Positions 57,077 through 64,000 of a stretch of 64,000 nt of DNA are shown here, in pieces. A program made the translations under genes and the position numbers. How positions within the stretch are numbered: the stretch's first letter is position 1; the number at the start of each line of letters is the position of its first letter. This DNA comes from Mycobacteroides chelonae CCUG 47445. Lineage in GTDB: Bacteria > Actinomycetota > Actinomycetes > Mycobacteriales > Mycobacteriaceae. The stretch lies in NCBI RefSeq assembly GCF_001632805.1, contig NZ_CP007220.1:2604001-2668000 (forward strand). The letters run 5' to 3'. A model generated the notes under the pieces. It was given only the letters and a program-made list of their open reading frames with translations, was not told the origin of the DNA and searched no databases.

Positions 57077-57752
57077 AGGCCACCAGGCCCTTGACCCACT
57101 GGGGGTCGAAGAGCGCGACGCTCATCTCGGCGAAGACCGCGGGCATCAGCCGTCCGGCGCCCTCTGGAATCACCGCACGCACCGGCGTCTGGAACTGGTT
57201 CGCCAGGTCCTCACGGTTAAGCCGCTGCACCAGGTCCGGCTCTGCCGGGAAACTCCCCACCACCAGGCCGGCGCACGGCACTGACTGCGCCGCCAGTGCT
57301 TCCAGCGTGAGAGCGGTGTGGTTGAGCGTGCCCAGGTCAGCGGTGGTCACCACCAGCACCGGCGCGTCCAGAACAATCGCCAGATCGCGCAGGGTCTTCC
57401 CCCCGGCGGCCAACTCCACTAGCAGGCCGCCCGCGCCTTCGACCAGCGTCAGTGCGTCGGGCCGGTCGAGGGCGAATATCGCCGTGGCCATCTGCACGTG
57501 GTCCAGCAGCCGAAGGCCCGCCCGCGATGCCGCCGCCACCGGAGCCAACGGTTCGGGATAGCGCGCCAAGGTCTCGACTCGCGTGACGCCGGACAGCCGG
57601 GCAACCTCGTCGGCGTCACGGTCCTCCCCGGTTTGCACCGGCTTGCACACCGTCACTTCAATGCCCTGGCTCACCGCGGCCGCGGCCAGGGCCGCGGTGG
57701 CCACCGTCTTCCCCACTCCGGTCGATGTTCCGGTGACCAGGAGAACCGTCAT
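57069..57752 (-). CDS. bioD: Dethiobiotin synthetase
   Basis: Forms the ureido ring of dethiobiotin from DAPA, CO2 and ATP. The 227-residue protein has the P-loop [17 protein letters not shown] near residues 6-22, [18 protein letters not shown], and [19 protein letters not shown]. The ATG overlaps the bioF stop by 4 nt. Its 3' end overlaps bioQ by 8 nt. Confidence 0.96.
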   Translation of the reverse strand: MTVLLVTGTSTGVGKTVATAALAAAAVSQGIEVTVCKPVQTGEDRDADEVARLSGVTRVETLARYPEPLAPVAAASRAGLRLLDHVQMATAIFALDRPDALTLVEGAGGLLVELAAGGKTLRDLAIVLDAPVLVVTTADLGTLNHTALTLEALAAQSVPCAGLVVGSFPAEPDLVQRLNREDLANQFQTPVRAVIPEGAGRLMPAVFAEMSVALFDPQWVKGLVASN

Positions 57753-58894
57753 CGGCGGGCCAGCGCCAATACTCCGGAGAGCACTTCACGCACCCGATCC
57801 ATGTCGGCATCGGTAAGGGAGGCGCGCGCCGTCAGGCGCAGCAGTGACTGTCCTTCGGGGACCGAAGGTGGACGGAAGCAGCCCACCCGGACACCCTGTT
57901 CCAGGCATGCTTTGGCGGCGTTGAACGCGACCGTGGGGTCTCCCAACACCACCGGCACCACCGCAGACTCAGGTCTATCCGCCAAGCCGCACCACTGACC
58001 GAGCGTGGCCGCATGGTCAAGGACGGCGCGAACCCGTTCCGATTCGACAGCCATCAGGCGCAGCGCCGCCAGCGCCGACCCGACCGCGGCCGGAGCCAGA
58101 CCAGTGTCGAAGATAAACGGCCGCGCGGCGTCGACCAGATGTGCGCGAACAGCTTCCGAGCCCAACACCGCCCCACCCTGGCTACCCAGGGCCTTGGAAA
58201 GCGTGACGGTAACGACGAGGTCCTCACGCCCGGCAAGCCCGACTTCGGAAACCAGTCCGCGACCACCGGCTCCGCGTACACCCAGCCCGTGTGCCTCGTC
58301 GACCAACAGCACCGCTCCGTGACTGCGGCAGACCGCATACAGGTCGGTCAGTGGGGCGAGCGCGCCATCGGCACTGAAAACCGCATCGGTAAGGACAAGT
58401 GCGCGTTCCTCGGGGCGTTGTGCCAGGGCCGCGGCCACCGCCTGCGTATCGCGATAGGGCGTCACCACAACGCGCGCCCTCGACAGGCGGCAAGCATCGA
58501 TCAGCGAGGCGTGCGTGCGCGCATCGGAGACAATGAGCGTTCCCGGGCCGGAAAGTGCCACCACCGCACCGAGATTGGCGGTATAGCCCGAGGAGAAAAC
58601 CAGTGCCGACTGTGTGCCCATGAAGTCGGCGAGCTCCCGCTCAAGCTCTTCATGCAGTTCGGTGTTGCCGGTGACAAGGCGCGAACCGGTGGAGCCCGCA
58701 CCCCACACCCGCAGGGCTTCGACGCCGGCCTCGATCACCTCCGGGTGTCGCGCCAGGCCCAAGTAGTCGTTGGACGCCAGGTCGATCTCGGGCTCGGCGG
58801 CACTGCGGGTACGTAGCCGCCGACGCAGTCCGGCGGCTTCCCGTTGACGCTCTACCTCACCCAACCAGGCAAGCGGTGATGATGCCTCGACCAC
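57749..58894 (-). CDS. bioF: 8-amino-7-oxononanoate synthase
   Basis: PLP enzyme joining pimeloyl thioester and alanine. The 381-residue protein has [60 protein letters not shown] and the PLP lysine in [17 protein letters not shown] near residue 235. It starts with GTG after GAGAGGAGG, and the BioQ box lies just upstream. It overlaps bioD. Confidence 0.96.
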   Translation of the reverse strand: MVEASSPLAWLGEVERQREAAGLRRRLRTRSAAEPEIDLASNDYLGLARHPEVIEAGVEALRVWGAGSTGSRLVTGNTELHEELERELADFMGTQSALVFSSGYTANLGAVVALSGPGTLIVSDARTHASLIDACRLSRARVVVTPYRDTQAVAAALAQRPEERALVLTDAVFSADGALAPLTDLYAVCRSHGAVLLVDEAHGLGVRGAGGRGLVSEVGLAGREDLVVTVTLSKALGSQGGAVLGSEAVRAHLVDAARPFIFDTGLAPAAVGSALAALRLMAVESERVRAVLDHAATLGQWCGLADRPESAVVPVVLGDPTVAFNAAKACLEQGVRVGCFRPPSVPEGQSLLRLTARASLTDADMDRVREVLSGVLALARR

Positions 58895-58907
58895 CGACGC
58901 CTCCTCT

Positions 58908-58927
58908 CCTGAACGGTGTTCAGGTTA
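58908..58927. promoter_or_regulatory. BioQ box and -10 before bioF-bioD
   Basis: CCTGAAC (58908-58914) and GTTCAGG (58918-58924) with spacer GGT, with TAACCT overlapping on the minus strand. The same 20 nt as at 56411-56430. It lies between bioA and bioF, so bioFD can be transcribed independently of bioA. Confidence 0.9.
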
Positions 58928-58948
58928 GCGCACACGTGGAAGCTCCCG

Positions 58949-60286
58949 TCACGGCGTTCGGCCTGGCGACGCGGCCCCCAACGCCGCCGCCGCACGCACC
59001 ATCGCATCGGCAATCCGCTGTATCTCGTCCTCGCTGCAGATGTACGGCGGCATCGTGTAGATCAAGGTCCGGAACGGCCGCAGCCACACCCCGGCGTCGA
59101 GCGCCGCATCGGTGGCGATGCGCATGCCCTGCTGCCCCAAGGGCAGCTGCATGTCAATCACCCCGATGGCGCCGCACACCCGCACATCGGCAACTCCATC
59201 GAGATCAGCAGCGGGCGCCAGGCCGCTGCGCAGGCCCTCGGAGATCGCCGCAACCCGCGATTTCCAATCCCCTGACTGCAGCAGTTCTATCGAAGCGACC
59301 GCTACCGCGCAGGCCAACGGGTTGGCCATGAAGGTAGGGCCGTGCATGAGGGCGCCCGCCGCACCGTCACTGATGGTGCGCGCGATTTTCGCGGTACACA
59401 GCGTGGCGGCCAGGGTCAGATAGCCACCGGTCATCGCCTTACCCACACACATGATGTCGGGGCTGACCCCGGCATGGTCGGCTGCGAACAGCTCACCGGT
59501 GCGCCCGAAGCCCGTCGCGATCTCGTCGAAGATCAGCAGCACACCGTGCCGATCGCACATGGCGCGCAGCTCTGCCAAATAGCGCGGATCGTGGAACCGC
59601 ATTCCGCCGGCACCCTGAACCACCGGCTCGACGATGACCGCCGCCAGTTCGGCGGCATGCTCGGTCAGCTCCGCCTCAAAACGCCGCGTGTAGTCGTCGT
59701 CGTAGGCGTGGGGAACCTTCTCGGCGAAGACCTGCTCGACCAGCACATCTGTCCACAGCGAGTGCATGCCGCCTTCCGGATCGCACACGCTCATCGGGGC
59801 GAAGGTGTCGCCGTGATACCCCCCGCGCCAAGTCATCAGACGATGTTTGGCCGGCAGCCCCAGGCTGCGCCAGTACTGCAGCGCCATCTTGATCGCCACT
59901 TCCACCGATACCGATCCGGAGTCACAGAAGAACACCGTTTCCAGACCGGCCGGAGTCAGCTCCACCAGCAGCTGGGCGAGGCGCGCGGCAGGTTCGTGGG
60001 TGAGCCCACCGAACATGACATGGCTCATCGAGGCCAACTGTTCGGTCACCGCACGGTCCAGCGCGGGATGGCCGTGGCCGTGGATGCACGACCACCATGA
60101 GCTCATCGCGTCGAGCACCTCGACCGATCGGCCATCACGCACCACTGTGATGTTCGGACCGCTCGCACTGGTCACCACCAGCGGCCGTTGAGCGGCATCG
60201 GGATCACCGATCCCGCTGTACGGATGCCACAGATGCGCAGCATCGACGGATCCGACTTCATCGGGTGTCAACCTCGGCACAATCAT
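58949..60286 (-). CDS. bioA: Adenosylmethionine-8-amino-7-oxononanoate transaminase
   Basis: Class III PLP aminotransferase that makes DAPA from KAPA with SAM as amino donor. The 445-residue protein has [84 protein letters not shown] and the PLP lysine in [14 protein letters not shown] near residue 282. ATG 60286 ([11 protein letters not shown]) is the likely start; the frame runs back to 60469 but that overlaps the divergent acyltransferase. No BioQ box is visible at its own start. Confidence 0.95.
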   Translation of the reverse strand: MIVPRLTPDEVGSVDAAHLWHPYSGIGDPDAAQRPLVVTSASGPNITVVRDGRSVEVLDAMSSWWSCIHGHGHPALDRAVTEQLASMSHVMFGGLTHEPAARLAQLLVELTPAGLETVFFCDSGSVSVEVAIKMALQYWRSLGLPAKHRLMTWRGGYHGDTFAPMSVCDPEGGMHSLWTDVLVEQVFAEKVPHAYDDDYTRRFEAELTEHAAELAAVIVEPVVQGAGGMRFHDPRYLAELRAMCDRHGVLLIFDEIATGFGRTGELFAADHAGVSPDIMCVGKAMTGGYLTLAATLCTAKIARTISDGAAGALMHGPTFMANPLACAVAVASIELLQSGDWKSRVAAISEGLRSGLAPAADLDGVADVRVCGAIGVIDMQLPLGQQGMRIATDAALDAGVWLRPFRTLIYTMPPYICSEDEIQRIADAMVRAAAALGAASPGRTP

Positions 60287-60393
60287 CGAGCCTGTCACAA
60301 ACCCTCGGCACGGAGCCATTCGCCTCGTGCGCACACGCCGTTGGCGCGCACCTGCGGAGACTCTCGGCAACCATGGGTACATTGGGGGCGAAA

Positions 60394-62574
60394 ATGTTCT
60401 TCGTCTCAGCAACCAAACCCGTGACCGATCCCGAGGTGCCTCCCACCGCGGCGATGGACGCCACCCCAAAGCCTAAGAGCAGCAAGGGGTTTTATCGGTA
60501 CGACCTCGACGGATTGCGCGGAATCGCGATTTTTCTGGTCGCGGTGTTTCACGTGTGGTTCGGCAGGGTGTCGGGTGGAGTTGACGTCTTCTTAACCCTT
60601 TCGGGCTTTTTCTACGGCAGCAAGCTACTTCGCACAGCGACCACACAGGGAGCGTCGCTCAACCCGGTACCGGTGTTGAAGCGACTGGTCCGGCGCTTGC
60701 TCCCCGCGCTGGTTCTGGTGCTGGCGGCCTGTGCCGTACTCACCGTCTTAGTGCAACCCGAGACCCGGTGGGAGACGTTCGCCGAGCAGAGTCTGGCCAG
60801 CCTCGGGTACTACCAGAACTGGGAGCTGGCCAACACCGCCGCCGACTATCTGGCAGCCAGCGAGTCGGTCAGCCCACTCCAGCACCTCTGGTCGATGTCG
60901 GTTCAGGGCCAGTTCTACGTCGGTTTCCTGGCGTTGGTGTATCTGCTGGCGGTTCTGCTGCGCAAACCACTCGGCCGGCACATCCGCACTGTCCTGGTGG
61001 CCGTGATCGCAAGCCTGACCGCCGCATCGTTCGGCTACGCGATCTACGCCCATCTCGACTTCCAGTCGATTGCCTACTACAACACGTTCGCGCGGGCTTG
61101 GGAGTTGCTACTCGGAGTGCTGGTAGGGGCGTTGGTGGCGGGAACCCGCTGGCCGATGTGGCTTCGCCAGGTCCTGAGCATCGCGGCCTTGGCGACGATC
61201 CTGTCCTGCGGCGCGCTCATCAACGGCGTGCGGGAGTTCCCGGGTCCGCTGGCCCTCGTGCCCGTCATCGCCACACTCGTCCTCATCTTGTCGGCGGCGA
61301 ATCTGCCCACCGACACCCCACAACCGGCGGCGAACCGGTTCCTGGCCACCAGACCCCTGGTCGAGCTGGGTTCACTGGCGTACTCCCTCTATCTGTGGCA
61401 CTGGCCGCTGCTGGTCTACTGGCTGGTCTACAGCGGTCAGCCCAAGGTCTCCTTGTGGGAAGGTGCCGCCATCCTCGGGATATCCCTGGCGTTGGCCTAC
61501 TTGACCAACAAATACGTCGAGACTCCCCTGCGGTACCCCCGGCCGGTCGCCAAGCCCTCCACGCTGTGGACCAGGCTGCGGCGCCCCACCTTGGCGCTCG
61601 GAACCTCGATCGTCTTGATGGCGGTCGCGCTGACCGCTACCTCGTTCACCTGGCTCGAACATGTCACGGTGCAGCGGTCCAATGGCAAGGAGCTCTCCGG
61701 CCTGCGTCCACGGGACTACCCGGGCGCCGGAGCCCTGCTCTACGGCGACCGCGTACCCGACCTACCGATGCGGCCCACCACCCTGGAGGCCTCTGACGAC
61801 CTGCCCATCACCACCGAGCAGGACTGCATCAGCGACTTCCGCAATCGCGCGGTGATCACCTGTACCTACGGCAATCCGCACGCCACACGAACCATCGCGC
61901 TGGCCGGCGGATCACATGCCGAGCACTGGATCACCGCCCTCGACATCCTGGGGCGCCAACACAACTTCAAAATCACCACCTATCTGAAGATGGGTTGCCC
62001 GCTCAGCACCGAAGAGGTCCCTCGCATCGCCGGGTCCAACGACCCATACCCCGATTGCAAGAAATGGGTCGACGAGGTGATGGCGCGGTTGATCAAGGAA
62101 CACCCCGACTACGTCTTCACCACAACCACCCGCCCTCGCTCCGCGTTCGGCACCGGCGATGTGATGCCCGATAGCTACCTGGGCATCTGGTCGGCGTTCG
62201 ACGAGGCGGGAATTCCTGTTCTCGGAATGCGCGACACGCCCTGGCTGATCGACAAGGACGGCACCACCTACACCGCCGCCGACTGCATTTCGGCGGGTGG
62301 AAACTCCGATTCGTGCGCCATGGATCGCAACCGCGCGCTCGATGACGTGAATCCCACGTTCGCCATCGCGAACCAGTTCCCACTACTCAAGATCCTCGAT
62401 ATGACCAAGGCCGTGTGCCGCTCCGACAAGTGCCGTGTAGTTGAGGGAAACGTGTTGGTGTATCACGATTCTCACCACATCTCGGCAACCTACATGCGCA
62501 CTATGGCCAAGGAGCTGGGGCGCCAGATCGCCCTCGCGACCGGTTGGTGGCGAACGACCCCGCCGGGCAAGTGA
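60394..62574 (+). CDS. Acyltransferase-3 / SGNH-domain membrane protein (OafA type)
   Basis: A 726-residue protein in two parts. Residues about 30-420 form an acyltransferase-3 domain with ten or so helices; it begins [42 protein letters not shown] with the key His. Residues about 480-720 form an SGNH domain with [11 protein letters not shown] and the catalytic pair in [13 protein letters not shown]. Such proteins O-acylate sugars or peptidoglycan at the membrane. The serine motif reads GGSHA rather than the usual GDSH. Start ATG 60394 has GGGGGC upstream; ATG 60373 is an alternative. The target is unknown. Confidence 0.9.
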   Translation: MFFVSATKPVTDPEVPPTAAMDATPKPKSSKGFYRYDLDGLRGIAIFLVAVFHVWFGRVSGGVDVFLTLSGFFYGSKLLRTATTQGASLNPVPVLKRLVRRLLPALVLVLAACAVLTVLVQPETRWETFAEQSLASLGYYQNWELANTAADYLAASESVSPLQHLWSMSVQGQFYVGFLALVYLLAVLLRKPLGRHIRTVLVAVIASLTAASFGYAIYAHLDFQSIAYYNTFARAWELLLGVLVGALVAGTRWPMWLRQVLSIAALATILSCGALINGVREFPGPLALVPVIATLVLILSAANLPTDTPQPAANRFLATRPLVELGSLAYSLYLWHWPLLVYWLVYSGQPKVSLWEGAAILGISLALAYLTNKYVETPLRYPRPVAKPSTLWTRLRRPTLALGTSIVLMAVALTATSFTWLEHVTVQRSNGKELSGLRPRDYPGAGALLYGDRVPDLPMRPTTLEASDDLPITTEQDCISDFRNRAVITCTYGNPHATRTIALAGGSHAEHWITALDILGRQHNFKITTYLKMGCPLSTEEVPRIAGSNDPYPDCKKWVDEVMARLIKEHPDYVFTTTTRPRSAFGTGDVMPDSYLGIWSAFDEAGIPVLGMRDTPWLIDKDGTTYTAADCISAGGNSDSCAMDRNRALDDVNPTFAIANQFPLLKILDMTKAVCRSDKCRVVEGNVLVYHDSHHISATYMRTMAKELGRQIALATGWWRTTPPGK

Positions 62575-62591
62575 GGCGCGCGATCCCGGTG

Positions 62592-62608
62592 TAGACCGAT
62601 AGGGTCTA
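62592..62608. promoter_or_regulatory. glgX promoter: -10 inside a small inverted repeat
   Basis: TAGACC (62592-62597) and GGTCTA (62603-62608) are perfect 6-bp arms with spacer GATAG. TAGGGT (62600-62605) is a -10 candidate, 8 nt before ATG 62614, so the mRNA may be leaderless. The repeat could be an operator or a weak terminator of the acyltransferase gene. Confidence 0.4.
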
Positions 62609-62613
62609 TCACT

Positions 62614-64000
62614 ATGACCCTGCCACCACTTCAGGTATGGCCGGGTAACCCGTATCCGCTGGGCGCCACCTATGACGGAGCCGGCACCAACTTCTCGTTG
62701 TTCTCCGAGGTCGCCACGGCCGTCGAACTGTGCCTGATCGCCAAGGACGGCACAGAAACCCGAGTGCCACTCGATGAGGTCGACGGGTACGTGTGGCACT
62801 GCTATCTGCCAACCATCTCCCCCGGCCAGCGTTACGGATTCCGGGTACACGGGCCCTGGGAACCTGAGGCCGGGCACCGCTGCGACCCGAACAAGCTGCT
62901 GCTCGACCCGTATGGCAAGGCCTTTCACGGCGAGTTCGGCTATACCCCCGAGGCGGATCCGCCCCTGCTCTCCTACCAGACCGACCCACTGGATACCGAG
63001 ACACTCGTCGCGCGCGACTCGCTCGGCCACACCATGACCTCTGTGGTCATCAACCCCTACTTCGACTGGGGTTCGGATCGTGGCCCACGCACTCCGTACC
63101 ACGAGACGGTCATCTACGAGGCTCATGTCAAGGGCATGACGCAGACACATCCCGGAATACCCGAGGAGCTCCGGGGCACCTACGCCGGTCTGGCGCATCC
63201 AGTCGTCATCGAGCACCTGCGTTCTCTCGGAGTTACCGCCATTGAACTGATGCCCGTGCACCAGTTCTTCCATGACAGCCGGCTGATCACCCTTGGATTG
63301 CGAAACTACTGGGGGTACAACACCTTCGGTTTCTTGGCTCCGCATGCTGGGTACGCATCATCACCGCACGCAGGCGGCGCCGTCGCCGAATTCAAGGCAA
63401 TGGTTCGCGCACTGCACGAGGCAGGTATCGAGGTCATCCTCGACGTCGTCTACAACCACACGGCCGAGGGCGATCACATCGGCCCGACCCTGAGTTTCCG
63501 CGGCATCGACAATCGCGCCTACTACAAACTCAACGACGACAACCTCGCGCGGTACACCGACTACACCGGGACGGGCAACAGTCTCAACGCTCGCCACCCA
63601 CACACGTTGCAGCTCATCATGGACTCACTGCGCTACTGGGTCACCGAAATGCATGTCGACGGATTCCGGTTCGACCTGGCCTCGACCCTGGCCCGCGAGT
63701 TGCATGACGTCGATCGCCTGTCCGCCTTTTTCGACCTGGTGCAGCAAGACCCGATCGTCAGTCAGGTCAAACTGATCGCCGAACCCTGGGATATCGGCGA
63801 AGGCGGATACCAGGTGGGCAACTTCCCCGGCCTGTGGACCGAATGGAACGGCAAGTTCCGCGACACCGTCCGCGATTACTGGCGCGGAGAGCCCGCCACC
63901 CTCGGCGAATTCGCCTCCCGTCTCACCGGCTCCTCAGATCTCTACGAGGCGACCGGGCGCCGCCCCAGCGCAAGTATCAACTTCGTCACCGCACATGACG
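62614..64000 (+). CDS. glgX: Glycogen debranching enzyme (3' end missing)
   Basis: The first 462 codons of a GH13 isoamylase-type debranching enzyme that cleaves alpha-1,6 branches in limit dextrins. The N-terminal CBM48 domain starts [25 protein letters not shown], followed by YEAHVKGMT, the barrel motifs [41 protein letters not shown] and [15 protein letters not shown] (nucleophile Asp), then [19 protein letters not shown] (acid/base Glu). The frame is open at the window edge, where the third acidic motif NFVTAHD has just begun. It matches M. tuberculosis treX (Rv1564c) in place; treZ/treY probably follow but are not seen. Confidence 0.94.
   Translation, partial: MTLPPLQVWPGNPYPLGATYDGAGTNFSLFSEVATAVELCLIAKDGTETRVPLDEVDGYVWHCYLPTISPGQRYGFRVHGPWEPEAGHRCDPNKLLLDPYGKAFHGEFGYTPEADPPLLSYQTDPLDTETLVARDSLGHTMTSVVINPYFDWGSDRGPRTPYHETVIYEAHVKGMTQTHPGIPEELRGTYAGLAHPVVIEHLRSLGVTAIELMPVHQFFHDSRLITLGLRNYWGYNTFGFLAPHAGYASSPHAGGAVAEFKAMVRALHEAGIEVILDVVYNHTAEGDHIGPTLSFRGIDNRAYYKLNDDNLARYTDYTGTGNSLNARHPHTLQLIMDSLRYWVTEMHVDGFRFDLASTLARELHDVDRLSAFFDLVQQDPIVSQVKLIAEPWDIGEGGYQVGNFPGLWTEWNGKFRDTVRDYWRGEPATLGEFASRLTGSSDLYEATGRRPSASINFVTAHD

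Overview
The window is chromosomal DNA from a high-GC actinobacterium of the family Mycobacteriaceae. A rapid grower of the Mycobacteroides abscessus-chelonae type is my best guess, but this is inferred from gene content, not proven. Supporting signs are an MmpS/MmpL pair, a BsaP biotin-synthase helper, an NrtR-nadABC unit, a BioQ-type biotin regulon, and many genes whose start codon lies 6-8 nt after a TANNNT hexamer, as in mycobacterial leaderless mRNAs. From cydABDC to glgX the core gene order follows, as I recall it, the M. tuberculosis segment around Rv1564c-Rv1623c, with accessory genes inserted.

Layout. 1-5355: exopolysaccharide block (GT4 glycosyltransferase cut by the window edge, divergent WecG/TagA-type transferase, Wzz-like protein, Wzy/ligase-like protein, GSA-type aminotransferase). 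5485-11771: cytochrome bd oxidase and its CydDC exporter, plus a DUF4190 protein. 11775-19328, mostly minus strand: NCS1 permease, MprF-like DUF2156 membrane protein, PLDc_N peptide, TesB thioesterase, pyruvate kinase, Gdx/SugE guanidinium exporter behind a probable guanidine-II riboswitch, TM2 protein, and lgt. 19363-24544: trpE-(membrane protein)-trpC-trpB-trpA. 24603-28734: MarR regulator divergent from mmpS-mmpL. 28923-29820: HIT protein and BcpB peroxiredoxin. 29794-36229: gapless hisD-C-B-H-A-impC-hisF-I operon.

36343-42617: deazaflavin-type and classical nitroreductases, then a CitA/CitB-type two-component system divergent from a NitT/TauT-type ABC importer. 42620-46879: nadA-nadB-nadC with divergent NrtR. 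46944-54394: lipase, TetR/FAD-monooxygenase pair, a large Lys/Ser/Thr-rich secreted protein, and LysR/malate:quinone oxidoreductase. 54378-60286: bioB-bsaP-DUF2567, bioQ and bioA-bioF-bioD. 60394-64000: acyltransferase-3/SGNH protein and the start of glgX.

Most of the window is biosynthesis (Trp, His, NAD, biotin, lipoprotein maturation) and central metabolism, organised in tightly overlapping operons. The most striking regulatory points are the two ACGR-loop hairpins upstream of sugE, perfect or near-perfect inverted repeats next to nrtR, bioQ/bioB, bioFD, the TetR/monooxygenase pair and mqo, and a tesB gene whose conserved N-terminus has no ATG/GTG/TTG start. I saw no tRNA, rRNA, CRISPR array, insertion sequence or prophage. 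The only gap above 300 bp is 25098-25474.
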